This document shows positions 10,430 to 19,557 of a stretch of 64,000 nucleotides of DNA, one piece after another. Position 1 is the first letter of the stretch. The number at the start of each line of letters is the position of its first letter. A model generated the notes under the pieces. It was not told the DNA's origin and did not search any database. It saw only the letters and a list, made by a program, of their open reading frames with translations. Source of the DNA: Bacillus carboniphilus (GTDB lineage: Bacteria; Bacillota; Bacilli; Bacillales; JAIVKR01); the NCBI RefSeq assembly GCF_020524035.2, contig NZ_CP129013.1, forward strand, positions 62,001-126,000, in the 5' to 3' direction. Position numbers and translations under genes: made by a program.

Positions 10430-10683
10430 ACTAAACCACTCCCCATTTCCTTTTCTTTATAATACAATACTGAACAGCGTTCTTTCATTAAAAAATGTTC
10501 AACGGTAACTTTTTCTACATCAAAAGTCGTAGAAGAAAATCATGCCATTGTTGAACGATATATATGTTTATTCTTGATATACTATGATTAATGAGGTTGT
10601 TCAAAAAGATCTATGATGAACACATCTCCGATATGGAGGTTGAACTTAGTTTCCACTGGACTGCAAGGGGACAGAGGTGAATT
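10430..10683 (+). other. Divergent intergenic region with MITE-end remnant
   Basis: The region lies between the minus-strand DM13 gene and yhcY. GAGGTTGTTCAAAAAG at 10593-10608 is identical to the left end of the intact MITE at 21659. The following bases (TTGAACTTAG near 10640) keep traces of the same element, so a decayed copy lies in the yhcY leader. TATGAT near 10583 is a possible -10 box. Nothing else is evident. Confidence 0.45.
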
Positions 10684-11808
10684 ATGGAAAAAGATGAAAA
10701 AAGAGTGGAAGAGCTTTTAATGTTAAAAACAATAGCTGAAACATTAAACATGGGAAACGACCTAGAATCAATGCTTGATGAAGTTATGAAGAAGCTGTTA
10801 CAAGTAACAGGATTAACGACAGGATGGATCTTTTTAATTAATGATAAAGGAAACTACGAGTTAAAAGCGGAACAATCCTTACCTGAAGGGTTATGTTATG
10901 AAAATAAAAAGCCGATGTGTGAAGGTGATTGTTGGTGTTTAGAACGTTATCGTGATGGGCGATTGAATCGAGCGACGAACATTATCAATTGTAAACGAAT
11001 TGATGATGCCATTGAATATGGTTGGGGGGATACTGAAAATTTCACCCATCATGCCACCGTTCCTTTAAAGGCAGGAGACGAAAGTGTAGGGCTTTTAAAT
11101 ATAGGCTCACCTTTTAAAACCCATTTTACTGAAGAAGAGCTCTTTTTATTAGAAAATGTTGCGTTTCAAATTGGAGCAGCTATAAAGAGAGTTCAGTTAT
11201 CTGAAAATGAGCAAAAGCTAGCGTTACTTGCAGAAAGGAATCGCTTAGCACAAGACTTGCATGATTCGGTTAACCAGCTGCTATTTTCCTTATCACTAAC
11301 CGCACGTACAACGAAAGAACTAACTTCTGAGCCCCGTGTACTTGACATGTTATCTATGATGCAAGAATTATCACAAGAAGCATTAATGGAGATGAAAGCG
11401 TTAATATGGCAACTTCGACCTAATGGATTAGAAAAAGGGATTGGCTATGCCCTTACTCGTTATTGTGATGTCATAGGATTGAAATTATTCAAGCAAATTC
11501 AAGGTGTTGGACGATTGCCTCATGAAGTGGAAGAAACGTTATGGAGAATTGGTCAAGAGGCATTAAATAATTGTAAAAAACATGCTCAAATTGATGAAGT
11601 TGAATTATCGATTAAAAAGAAATTGAATCAAGTTGACATGATGATTAAGGATCAAGGAATTGGCTTCATGTATGATTCAGCTCCAAATCTTCCTTCTGTA
11701 GGACTTGCAAGTATGAAGGAACGAGCGGAAAAGCTTAGTGGAACCTTCCAATTAGAAAGTCAAAACAATAGAGGAACCACAATTACGGTTTCGATTCCAA
11801 TTAGGTAG
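10684..11808 (+). CDS. yhcY: GAF-domain sensor histidine kinase (YhcY-like)
   Basis: This 374-residue soluble kinase has an N-terminal GAF domain (about residues 15-165) containing four cysteines in ENKKPMCEGDCWCLERYRD and IINCKR. A HisKA_3 dimerisation/phosphoacceptor segment follows (ERNRLAQDLHDSVNQLLFS, His193), then an HATPase domain (GQEALNNCKKHA N-box, DQGIGF, VGLASMKERAEKL). There is no transmembrane segment, so the signal is cytoplasmic; the cysteine cluster could hold a metal or Fe-S centre (inference). GACAGAGGTG precedes the ATG. The response regulator starts nine bases downstream. The arrangement matches B. subtilis yhcY-yhcZ-yhdA. Confidence 0.88.
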   Translation: MEKDEKRVEELLMLKTIAETLNMGNDLESMLDEVMKKLLQVTGLTTGWIFLINDKGNYELKAEQSLPEGLCYENKKPMCEGDCWCLERYRDGRLNRATNIINCKRIDDAIEYGWGDTENFTHHATVPLKAGDESVGLLNIGSPFKTHFTEEELFLLENVAFQIGAAIKRVQLSENEQKLALLAERNRLAQDLHDSVNQLLFSLSLTARTTKELTSEPRVLDMLSMMQELSQEALMEMKALIWQLRPNGLEKGIGYALTRYCDVIGLKLFKQIQGVGRLPHEVEETLWRIGQEALNNCKKHAQIDEVELSIKKKLNQVDMMIKDQGIGFMYDSAPNLPSVGLASMKERAEKLSGTFQLESQNNRGTTITVSIPIR

Positions 11809-11816
11809 GTGGTTAT

Positions 11817-12452
11817 ATGATTAAGGTATTGATTGTGGATGACCATCATATGGTTCGAAAAGGACTTACGATGTTTTTAAGCACACAAAAAGACATAGAC
11901 ATTGTTGGTGAAGCTGTTAATGGTGAAGAAGCAATTGAGAAAGCAATGAATTTACAACCTGATGTGATCCTAATGGATCTAATTATGCCAATAATTAATG
12001 GAGCAGAGGCGACGAAGGTCATTAAAGAGAAAATCAGCGAGGTCCATATCATTATGCTAACGAGTTTTGCTGATGAAGATCATGTCATTCCTGCTTTAGA
12101 AGCGGGGGCATCTGGGTATCAGTTAAAGGATATAGAGCCAGACGAGCTTGTTCTAACGATTCGAAACGTTATGAATGGAAATCATCAGCTTCATCCTAAA
12201 GTAACCAGTCATGTGATGACACATTTATCAGGGAATCGAAACAAACAAGAATCTTTATTACAAACGCTAACCAATCGTGAGACAGAAGTATTAAAAGAAA
12301 TCGCTAGGGGAAAGTCCAATAAAGAAATTGCTCACACTTTGTATATAACAGAAAAAACCGTCAAAACACATGTGTCAAATATTTTAGCAAAGCTTGAGCT
12401 TTCTGATCGTACACAGGCTGCCTTATTAGCTGTTAAAGAAAAATTAGTATGA
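11817..12452 (+). CDS. yhcZ: NarL/FixJ response regulator (YhcZ-like)
   Basis: This 211-residue response regulator has a receiver domain at residues 1-120 (acidic pocket VDDH, phospho-acceptor Asp54 in ILMDLIMP, Lys in YQLKDI). A LuxR-type helix-turn-helix lies at about 145-205 (LTNRETEVLKEIARGKSNK, ITEKTVKTHVSNI). It is the cognate partner of the preceding kinase, with GTAGGTGG as ribosome site in the kinase's last codons. Targets are unknown. Confidence 0.93.
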   Translation: MIKVLIVDDHHMVRKGLTMFLSTQKDIDIVGEAVNGEEAIEKAMNLQPDVILMDLIMPIINGAEATKVIKEKISEVHIIMLTSFADEDHVIPALEAGASGYQLKDIEPDELVLTIRNVMNGNHQLHPKVTSHVMTHLSGNRNKQESLLQTLTNRETEVLKEIARGKSNKEIAHTLYITEKTVKTHVSNILAKLELSDRTQAALLAVKEKLV

Positions 12453-12458
12453 ATATAA

Positions 12459-13013
<555 letters not shown>

Positions 13014-13014
13014 C

Positions 13015-13116
13015 ATGATTAAGGGGTTATATGAAGCACATCTTCCGGTTTCTGACCTAGAAAAATCAATCCAGTTTTATAAAAGTCTTGATTTGGAATT
13101 AGCCTCAATCTTTTAA
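13015..13116 (+). pseudogene. N-terminal fragment of a VOC/glyoxalase-fold protein
   Basis: An ATG two bases after the yhdA stop opens a 33-codon frame, starting MIKGLYEAHLPVSDLEKSI and then QFYKSLDLELA. This is the first beta-alpha-beta of a vicinal-oxygen-chelate (glyoxalase/fosfomycin-resistance) protein, with the metal-ligand His in YEAHLPV. The frame then stops, and no further VOC sequence is seen before the terminator at 13169. It is a truncated remnant, perhaps still translated by coupling to yhdA. Confidence 0.6.
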
Positions 13117-13168
13117 ATCATAAAATAGATCAAATAAAGTGTTTTTATTACACCTTTATGTATTGGGG

Positions 13169-13199
13169 AGGAAGTCCAATAATAGGACTTCCTTATTAT
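13169..13199. terminator. Bidirectional terminator between yhdA and yhdB
   Basis: AGGAAGTCC (13169-13177) pairs perfectly with GGACTTCCT (13185-13193), with a TTATTATG tail on the plus strand. It separates convergent genes. Confidence 0.7.
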
Positions 13200-13456
13200 G
13201 TGATATAAACATAATCATCCGATTCTTCATTTAATTTTAGTTCTAGAACATTGAGCGCATTGTCTACGTATTGAAGAAGCCCATTTAATTTGCCCTCAAC
13301 ATTTGTATAGTTGGAATCAAAATTATAGGCGTGTAAAAAGTGTTCAATTCTTTTTGCTAATAGATCGTCATCTGTCCTGACCATTAATATCAATAAATTT
13401 TCCCATTGCGAGCGATGTGTATAGTACAAAGCTCTGTCATAATCAGTACTTTTCAT
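13196..13456 (-). CDS. yhdB: YhdB-like small protein
   Basis: This 86-residue acidic soluble protein starts MKSTDYDRALYYTHRSQWENL and continues with LLILMVRTDDDLLAKRIEHF, the characteristic beginning of the Bacillus YhdB family. Function is unknown. It has a GGGAGG ribosome site on the minus strand. In B. subtilis yhdB also lies next to yhdA, so the position supports the name. Confidence 0.75.
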   Translation of the reverse strand: MKSTDYDRALYYTHRSQWENLLILMVRTDDDLLAKRIEHFLHAYNFDSNYTNVEGKLNGLLQYVDNALNVLELKLNEESDDYVYIT

Positions 13457-13564
13457 CTTTCATTCCTCCCTTATCAAAGGGTATGATTAGTGTGTGGATT
13501 TAGTGATTGTTTAACCTCTGCAAATGGTGGAATGAAAGGTATTTGACCATGAGAGAGGACGTCT

Positions 13565-13610
13565 TATCATCATCGTTAGCCTAAGGACGCAACTGAACTT
13601 AGATCATGGA
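13565..13610 (+). repeat. Degenerate copy of the hairpin module
   Basis: ATCATCATCGTTAGCC, AAGGACG and CTGAACTTAGATCATGG keep the order and spacing of the module found in the long repeats (CATCATCGTT, CAGGACG, CTTAGATGATG), but the inner stem is lost. It lies between yhdB and nsrR in a stretch that otherwise shows nothing. Confidence 0.5.
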
Positions 13611-13670
13611 CTTACAAAAACCTCAGCTTTTGTATTCAGCGTTCTTCTTCCCCTAATTTTATATCACGCA

Positions 13671-14102
13671 CTATGAAAGAACCTCCCTTATTAATTTTTC
13701 ACTTGTTATAATATCCGCTAGTGTATAACGGGATAAAACCGTTAAATAGGCTTGTAATGCTTCATTCAAAATATGTTTTAATCCGCAAACGGAAGTGATT
13801 TTACATGAATTGTTTTGTTCGTCAAAACATTCCACCATCAAGAAATCTTCTTCTGTTTGCTTTACTACTTCTCCTATATTTATTTCTTTTGGATTTTTCG
13901 CGAGTTTAATTCCACCATTTCTTCCTCGAATGGTTTCAATATATCCAAGCTTTCCTAATTGGTAAGTAACTTTCATTAAGTGGTTTTTTGAGATGGAGTA
14001 GCTATCTGCTATTTCTTTAATTTGACTTAAACGACCAGGTTCTACAGTCGCCAAATAGATCAATACACGTAAAGAATAATCCGTATAATTCGTTAGTCGC
14101 AT
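13671..14102 (-). CDS. nsrR: Nitric-oxide-sensing Rrf2 repressor NsrR
   Basis: This 143-residue Rrf2-family winged-helix protein begins MRLTNYTDYSLRVLIYLA. It carries Cys92, Cys100 and Cys106, the same positions that hold the NO-sensitive Fe-S cluster in B. subtilis NsrR. The ATG at 14102 follows GAAGGAG; the longer frame (14129) would start inside that ribosome site. It is divergent from hmp, the classical NsrR target, with two candidate NsrR boxes between them. In B. subtilis nsrR (yhdE) lies in the same neighbourhood. Confidence 0.92.
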   Translation of the reverse strand: MRLTNYTDYSLRVLIYLATVEPGRLSQIKEIADSYSISKNHLMKVTYQLGKLGYIETIRGRNGGIKLAKNPKEINIGEVVKQTEEDFLMVECFDEQNNSCKITSVCGLKHILNEALQAYLTVLSRYTLADIITSEKLIREVLS

Positions 14103-14235
14103 TTTTAATTCTCCTTCGATTTGATGCAATGGTTAAAAGGTGAGAATGGAATAGTGAAGATGATTTATAGTAGTTTGCGTTTTTCTTCATTATACGTGTC
14201 TATTTCGTGAAGGAAAAGTGACAATAATTTTAAAG

Positions 14236-14250
14236 ATGTATTTTAAATAT
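14236..14250 (+). promoter_or_regulatory. NsrR operator 1
   Basis: ATGTATTTTAAATAT agrees closely with the Bacillus NsrR site pattern ATRTATYTTAAATATAT. It lies in the nsrR-hmp intergenic region about 95 bases before the hmp start. Confidence 0.65.
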
Positions 14251-14275
14251 TGTTTTTAGTGAAGGTCACGAGTAT

Positions 14276-14306
14276 ATTAAAGATGTATATAAAATATATC
14301 TTTAAT
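14276..14306 (+). promoter_or_regulatory. NsrR operator 2 (long inverted repeat)
   Basis: ATTAAAGATGTATAT and AATATATCTTTAAT form an inverted repeat around 14276-14306. The AAGATGTAT half-site matches operator 1. It ends about 25 bases before the hmp ATG, so binding would overlap the probable start region. Confidence 0.65.
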
Positions 14307-14330
14307 GAATCGAGAAAAGGAGTGTTGGAA

Positions 14331-15523
14331 ATGCTAGATAAAAAAACAATAGATATTATTAAATCAACTGCACCAGTTCTTAAAGAAAGAGGGACAGAAA
14401 TTACCTCTCATATGTATCAAAGGATGTTTAAAAATTACCCAGAGTTATTAAATATTTTTAATCATGCTAATCAAATGAAAGGAAGGCAACAAACAGCGCT
14501 AGCCAATGCGTTATTTGAAGCGGGTACCCATATAGAAAACTTAGAAGAAATCATACCTCTTGTTGAACAAATTGCTCATAAACATCGTAGTCTAGGGGTA
14601 AAAGCAGAACAATATCCTGTTGTCGGTGAGAATTTAATTGCTGCTATGAGGGAAGTTCTTAAAGAAGAACCAGAAGAAATATTTGAAGCTTGGGGAAAAG
14701 CTTATCAAGTGATCGCAGACGCTTTTATTAATGTTGAAAAGACGTTTTATGAAAAGGCTGAAAAACAGGAAAATGGTTGGCGCGATTTTGAAGAGTTTGT
14801 TATTTGTAAAAAAGAGAAAAAGAAAGTATGTCAATTACCTCTTTTTACTTAAAAAGAAAAGATGGAAAGCCACTACCGAAATTTATAGCTGGACAGTATA
14901 TTACCGTCAAGTTAAAGGCTCAAGGGGAAGATTATTGGCTTAATCGACAGTATAGTTTATCAAGTAAATATGAATCAAGTATGTATCGCATCTCAGTAAA
15001 ACGTGAAAAAGAATCAGAAAAGCCGATGGGGAAAGTTTCAAACTATCTACATGATGAAATGGAGGAAGGGGATACTTTATTAGTGTCACCTCCAGCAGGA
15101 GAGTTTGTACTCAATGAAAATCAATCTAAACCAATTGTATTTTTAAGCGGGGGTGTAGGAGTAACACCGATGATGAGCATGCTTCATACAATTGTAGAAA
15201 AGGAAGAAGACGTCCCTGTCACTTTTATACATGCAACAAGGTCCGTAGAGGATCATGCCTTTAAGGAAGAATTAGATACTCTCAAGCAACAAAATACGCA
15301 ATTGAAGACATGGATTGCTTATGAAAAAGGAAATCAAGGAGACGTTGAAGGCTATATAACAAAAGACATGTTAGCTGATTTAGTCGATCAAAATTCGATT
15401 GTTTATTTATGTGGTCCTGTTTCCTTTATGAAAATAATGATTGATTACTTACAATCGCTTGGGCTAAGTTCGGAACAAATTAAATACGAGTTTTTCGGTC
15501 CTTCCTTACAATTGCAAAAATAA
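14331..15523 (+). pseudogene. hmp: Flavohemoprotein Hmp (NO dioxygenase), frameshifted
   Basis: Hmp converts nitric oxide plus oxygen to nitrate. The N-terminal globin domain (MLDKKTIDIIKSTAPVLKE, and IAHKHRSLGVKAEQYPVVG with the proximal His) is intact to GWRDFEEFVICKKEK. The frame is then lost in an A-rich run at about 14815-14824. The reductase half (ITSFYLKRKDGKPLP, FIAGQYITVK; FAD motif RQYSLSS; SGGVGVTPMMSM; VYLCGPVSFM) reads in another frame to 15523. Two extra A in GAGAAAAAGAAAG explain it. If real, the cell makes a lone globin domain plus, possibly, a separate reductase. ATG 14331 follows AAAAGGAG. Confidence 0.88.
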
Positions 15524-15596
15524 GACTTTTTATTGTACAAAATTAACTTTCATCCAATATAATAAAAGGAGAGTGATAGTAAGGGAGGCTGGTTTG

Positions 15597-16076
15597 ATGT
15601 CAAAACTATATGAGATCGAAGTAGAAAAACCAAATGGTGAAACGGTCGCTATGTCCGATTATAAAGGAAACGTTTTGTTAATCGTCAATACCGCATCGAA
15701 ATGCGGATTCGCACCGCAGTTTGCTGAGCTCCAAAAACTTTACGAAAAATATAAAGAAAATAATTTTACCGTCTTAGGGTTTCCAAGCGATCAGTTTCTT
15801 AATCAGGAATTTGATTCAACAGAAGAAACGATGGAATTTTGTCAGATGAATTATGGAGTGAACTTCCCAATGTTCAAGAAGATGGACGTAAAAGGAAAAG
15901 ATAAGCACTTATTGTTTGAATATTTAACGGAGAATTCAAAAGGGCTTTTATCTAAAGAGATTAAATGGAATTTTACGAAATTTTTAGTGAATGAATCAGG
16001 AGAAGTTATTGGCAGGTATGCTCCTAAAACAAACCCGAAAGACATAGAGAAGGATATTCAGGCACAGTTAGCATAA
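15597..16076 (+). CDS. bsaA: Glutathione peroxidase family thiol peroxidase
   Basis: This 159-residue thioredoxin-fold peroxidase resembles B. subtilis BsaA. The catalytic residue is cysteine, not selenocysteine: Cys36 in NTASKCGFAPQ. LGFPSDQFLNQE and KWNFTKFLV carry the Gln and Trp of the catalytic site. It reduces hydroperoxides, in Bacillus probably with thioredoxin or bacillithiol. The ATG at 15597 has AAGGGAGG eight bases before it. It ends at a strong terminator into whose T-tract a repeat has inserted. Confidence 0.92.
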   Translation: MSKLYEIEVEKPNGETVAMSDYKGNVLLIVNTASKCGFAPQFAELQKLYEKYKENNFTVLGFPSDQFLNQEFDSTEETMEFCQMNYGVNFPMFKKMDVKGKDKHLLFEYLTENSKGLLSKEIKWNFTKFLVNESGEVIGRYAPKTNPKDIEKDIQAQLA

Positions 16077-16087
16077 GAAAAATTTTT

Positions 16088-16120
16088 GAGAGTGACCCCT
16101 TAAGGTTCACTCTCTTTTTT
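16088..16120 (+). terminator. Terminator after glutathione peroxidase
   Basis: GAGAGTGACC pairs with GGTTCACTCTC, followed by TTTTTT. The long repeat begins exactly at the end of this T-tract. Confidence 0.85.
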
Positions 16121-16385
16121 ACAGAGTAAGAAAGTATATAAATAGGTCATTATTTAGCTTGCGGTTTTAATTCTTGTCTAGCTCCATTGCCCAGCAACTC
16201 GTAAGTTTTTCGACGCACAGGAAGTGCTAGCATCATCGTTGTCCACAGGACGTGGACGTCTTTAGATGATGTTCCATTTGTCTATGATAAGTCAACATCG
16301 AAGCCTACGGCTTTTCGTGTTTCCTTTATCTCATACGGAGTGCTCAAGCCCCTTCGTTGCTAAACGGGCGCTTGCGCTTTTCTTA
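16121..16385 (+). repeat. Long structured repeat, copy A (one hairpin module)
   Basis: The copy starts ACAGAGTAAGAAAGTATATA and ends GCGCTTTTCTTA, as do the other long copies. It contains one module (16229-16275): outer stem CATCATC/GATGATG enclosing GTCCAC/GTGGAC. The ends pair: GCAAC with GTTGC and GCCC with GGGC. It fills the gap between the peroxidase terminator and spoVR. It is non-coding in both directions. Confidence 0.85.
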
Positions 16386-16442
16386 CATGATTTAAGTGTT
16401 TCTCTCATACATTTGTGATAACCATGTTAGGAGGGGAAATCA

Positions 16443-17852
16443 ATGAATGAAGAGGATGCACAAGCATTGGAATACGCCATTGATGAAATAACCGAAATAG
16501 CGAAAGGTTTTGGACTCGATTTTTATCCGATGAGGTATGAAGTTTGTCCAGCTGATATTATTTATACTTTTGGAGCTTATGGAATGCCTACAAGATTTTC
16601 ACATTGGAGTTTTGGGAAGCAATTTTTTAAAATGAAGCTTCATTATGATCTTGGATTAAGCAAAATTTATGAGCTTGTTATTAATTCCAATCCTTGTTAT
16701 GCTTTCTTACTCGATACAAATTCTTTTGTTCAAAATAAATTAATTGTCTCACACGTATTAGCGCATTGTGACTTCTTTAAAAATAATGTTCGTTTTTCAA
16801 ATACAAAGAGAGATATGGTAGAAAGTATGGCAGCAACTGCGCAAAGAATCAGTCAATATGAGCATGAACATGGAAAAAAAGAGGTGGAAAATTTTCTGGA
16901 TGCCGTCTTGTCTATTCAAGAGCATATTGATCCTTCTTTAGTGAGGCCGAAGCTTAACTGGTCATTAGATGATATCGAGGAAGAAGAGGAAGAAGGAAAA
17001 AGAAGTGAATACGATGATTTATGGGGGCTAGATGAAAAAACGAAACCAAAGGAAAAGAAGAAGAAAAGAAAAAAACTCCCACCAAGATCTGAAAAAGACC
17101 TCCTCTTGTTTATTGAACAATATAGCCGTGAATTAGACGATTGGCAACGTGATATTTTAACCATGTTAAGAGAGGAAATGCTCTACTTCTGGCCACAACT
17201 CGAAACTAAAATCATGAACGAAGGCTGGGCAAGTTATTGGCACCAACGAATCATGAGGGAGCTTGATTTAACAACGGATGAGGCAATTGAGTATGCGAAA
17301 CTCAATGCCGGAGTTGTTCAGCCAGGCACAACGCAAATCAACCCTTATTATTTAGGAATCAAAATATTTGAAGATATCGAAGAACGATATAACGATCCAA
17401 CCGAAGAAATGAAAAAGCGAGGCGTTGAGCCAAATTCAGGTCGAGAGAAAATGTTTGAAGTACGTGAAATTGAGTCCGACATTTCGTTTATTCGTAACTA
17501 TTTAACAAAAGACCTAGTCTTTCGCGAAGATATGTATTTATTTCAAAAACAAGGAAGGGACTATAAAATTGTTGATAAAGAATGGGAAAATGTTAGAGAC
17601 CAACTTATCAACATGCGTGTCAATGGCGGATTTCCTTATTTAACGGTTGAAGATGGAGATTACATGAAGAAAAATGAGCTCTACTTAAAACATTGGTATG
17701 AAGAGATAGAACTGGATATTAAGTACCTTGAGAAGGTTCTACCCTATATCTATCAGCTATGGGGGAGAAACGTTCATCTAGAAACGATTATCGAGGGAAA
17801 AGACCTGTTATATACGTACGATGGAGACAGTATTACGAAAAAGTATTTATAA
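16443..17852 (+). CDS. spoVR: Stage V sporulation protein R (SpoVR)
   Basis: This 469-residue SpoVR family protein is involved in spore cortex formation in Bacillus; the biochemical activity is unknown. Recognisable stretches are EICxP-like [53 protein letters not shown] (conserved EGWA..WH) and a charged Glu/Lys linker at about 180-215. AGGAGGGG precedes the ATG. Transcribed alone, with its own terminator. Confidence 0.95.
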   Translation: MNEEDAQALEYAIDEITEIAKGFGLDFYPMRYEVCPADIIYTFGAYGMPTRFSHWSFGKQFFKMKLHYDLGLSKIYELVINSNPCYAFLLDTNSFVQNKLIVSHVLAHCDFFKNNVRFSNTKRDMVESMAATAQRISQYEHEHGKKEVENFLDAVLSIQEHIDPSLVRPKLNWSLDDIEEEEEEGKRSEYDDLWGLDEKTKPKEKKKKRKKLPPRSEKDLLLFIEQYSRELDDWQRDILTMLREEMLYFWPQLETKIMNEGWASYWHQRIMRELDLTTDEAIEYAKLNAGVVQPGTTQINPYYLGIKIFEDIEERYNDPTEEMKKRGVEPNSGREKMFEVREIESDISFIRNYLTKDLVFREDMYLFQKQGRDYKIVDKEWENVRDQLINMRVNGGFPYLTVEDGDYMKKNELYLKHWYEEIELDIKYLEKVLPYIYQLWGRNVHLETIIEGKDLLYTYDGDSITKKYL

Positions 17853-17864
17853 GGATTGTTACTA

Positions 17865-17909
17865 AAGTAAAGGGAAACCGATTTATATAAGGTTTCTCTT
17901 TACTTTTTT
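17865..17909 (+). terminator. Terminator after spoVR
   Basis: AAGTAAAGGGAAACC (17865-17879) pairs with GGTTTCTCTTTACTT, then TTTTT. Repeat copy B starts in its T-tract. Confidence 0.8.
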
Positions 17910-18296
17910 ACAGAGTAAGAAAGTATATAAATAGGTCCTTATTTGGATGGTGCTTTTATTTTTGTCTAGCTCCAGCGCCCAGCGACTGGTGATGCTTTCG
18001 AAGCACACGACGTGCTAGCATCATCGTTGCCCACAGGACGTGGGCGCCTTTAGATGATCTTCCATTTCTCTACGATAAGTCAACAGAGACGCCTCCAGGA
18101 GGGAGGTGGATCTACGTTGCCACAGGACGTGGCTGAACTTAGTAGATCCTCCGCTTTCAGGCTTTTAGTGTTTCCTTTATCTCATGCGGCGATGAACAGG
18201 AGGTTCTAGCGTCAACGTTAGTTCGCGCGTCGTGACTGTACTTAGTTGACGTTCCTTTGCACCTGCGTCGCTAGACGGACGCTTGCGCTTTTCTTA
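17910..18296 (+). repeat. Long structured repeat, copy B (three hairpin modules)
   Basis: This is the longest copy (387 bp). It contains three modules: 18017-18063 (CATCATC/GATGATC, inner GCCCAC/GTGGGC), 18108-18152 (GGATCTAC/GTAGATCC, inner GCCAC/GTGGC) and 18208-18255 (GCGTCAAC/GTTGACGTT, inner loop altered). The terminal closing stem is AGCGCCC/GGGCGCT-like (here GGACGCT) with GCGAC/GTCGC. Different modules in one copy keep pairing while their sequences differ. Confidence 0.85.
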
Positions 18297-18429
18297 AAAA
18301 GTTTTAATATTTAACAATAGTGGAGATACCAAATTCGGATAAATAATTCTTATGACTCAACTCTTCCACCCATTTTTTAGGATTTAACCGATAAGTTCCA
18401 TCTTAAGGAAGTTTAATCGCATGTGTTTT

Positions 18430-18757
18430 TTGACATATTTAACAATAAAGGGTATAATTTTAGAAATTTTATATTATTAAGCGTTGATGAGAAGAGTAGT
18501 TAAGGATCGAATGTTTACAGAAAGCTCCCACTTGCTGAAAAGGAGTAATATTCGTCTTAATGAATAAAGCCTCGGAGCTTCTTACCAAGCTAATGAATAT
18601 TAGGGATAGTAAGACGGATTCTTCCGATATAAAGATAGGGTATGAATGTACCTGAAGAGGTTGGTATGGCGACATATCGATAAACTGAGGTGGTACCACG
18701 ACGATATTATAACTCTCGTCCTCAAGAATTATTTCTTGGAGGTGAGAGTTTTTTTGT
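18430..18757 (+). promoter_or_regulatory. T-box riboswitch with promoter and terminator
   Basis: A perfect promoter, TTGACA (18430-18435), 17-bp spacer, TATAAT (18453-18458), drives a leader with stem I. Its helices are TTAAG/CTTAA and CGAAT/ATTCG, with the AGTA loop-E strand at 18495-18498 and the GAA partner at 18562-18564. The T-box GAGGTGGTACCACG is at 18687-18700. A terminator follows: AACTCTCGTCCTCAAGAA pairs with TTCTTGGAGGTGAGAGTT plus T7 at 18711-18757. This is a tRNA-sensing leader. The specifier codon is uncertain: AAA (Lys) at 18566-18568 has the best spacing, but the codon directly after GAA would be TAA. The regulated gene is an acetyltransferase. Confidence 0.9.
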
Positions 18758-18801
18758 TGGAAAAGTTTTATTTGAAATTAACTCTAGGAGGAAGATAAAA
18801 G

Positions 18802-19368
18802 ATGAATCCATTACTATTAGATGTACCATTGCAGATAGAAACAGAGAGACTTATTCTCAGAGCACCAAACCAAACTGGGGACGGGAAAATTGTAAACGAA
18901 GCAATTAATGATTCGTTTGAGGAATTAAAAGCTTGGCTACCGTTTGCTCAAGAACTTCCTACTGTTGAAGAAACGGAGATTAACTTGAGAAATGCTCATA
19001 TAAATTTCCTAAAAAGAGAAAGTTTTCGTTACCTAATCTTTCATAAATCTACCCACGATTTCATTGGAACCACTAGCTACCAGGGGATAGACTGGAACAT
19101 TCCGAAATGCGAAATTGGCTACTGGATTAATTCAAAATTTAGTGGCTATGGGTATATGACAGAATCAGTAAAGGAGTTAACGAACTTTGGACTAAATTTC
19201 ATTAGATTTAAAAGAATTGAAATTCGATGTGAATCAACAAATCAAAGAAGTCGTGCCATTCCTGAAAAACTTAATTTTCAACTTGAAGGAATATTTAGAA
19301 ACGATGATTTATCGGCTGACGGCAACAAGTTAACGGATACTTGTATATATTCGGTCATTAGTAGTTGA
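18802..19368 (+). CDS. GNAT N-acetyltransferase (RimJ/RimL type) under T-box control
   Basis: This 188-residue acetyltransferase transfers acetyl from acetyl-CoA to an unknown amine. It begins with the typical IETERLILRAPNQTG strand. CEIGYWINSKFSGYGYMTESV contains the region equivalent to the acetyl-CoA pyrophosphate loop, though with Ser-Gly-Tyr-Gly rather than the usual QGxG. ESTNQRSRAIPEKLNFQLEG is the C-terminal signature. AGGAGGAAG precedes the ATG. The only upstream promoter seen passes through the T-box leader, so expression should rise when one tRNA is uncharged. That suggests a role in amino-acid metabolism or in resistance to an aminoacyl-tRNA-depleting compound (inference). Confidence 0.88.
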   Translation: MNPLLLDVPLQIETERLILRAPNQTGDGKIVNEAINDSFEELKAWLPFAQELPTVEETEINLRNAHINFLKRESFRYLIFHKSTHDFIGTTSYQGIDWNIPKCEIGYWINSKFSGYGYMTESVKELTNFGLNFIRFKRIEIRCESTNQRSRAIPEKLNFQLEGIFRNDDLSADGNKLTDTCIYSVISS

Positions 19369-19382
19369 CACTCCACACGTCT

Positions 19383-19480
19383 AAAGGCGTGAGATTCATG
19401 CTACCAAAGGCGAAGTCCATTTCTGGTATCGCTGACGTGCAAGAATGCGGTGTGCCATTACCACTCTAAAGTAGAAAGAT
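19383..19480 (+). mobile_element. Possible right-end remnant of an IS200/IS605-type element
   Basis: CACGTC-TAAA-GGCGTG forms a 6-bp hairpin with a TAAA loop, the form typical of right ends of TnpB-carrying IS605/IS1341 elements. It is followed by about 80 bases with no coding potential. No transposase or TnpB fragment is seen nearby, so this is only a weak resemblance. Confidence 0.3.
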
Positions 19481-19557
19481 GTTTCAACTGGTTGTTGAAT
19501 TTTAATATATGTTTGTGTTTTACTTACTCAATGTTTTAAGTTAAGGAGGATGGAGAA

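Noticed and set aside
18690-18908. Frame reading through the T-box terminator
   Set aside because: It overlaps the riboswitch and the true acetyltransferase start; it is only a shadow frame.
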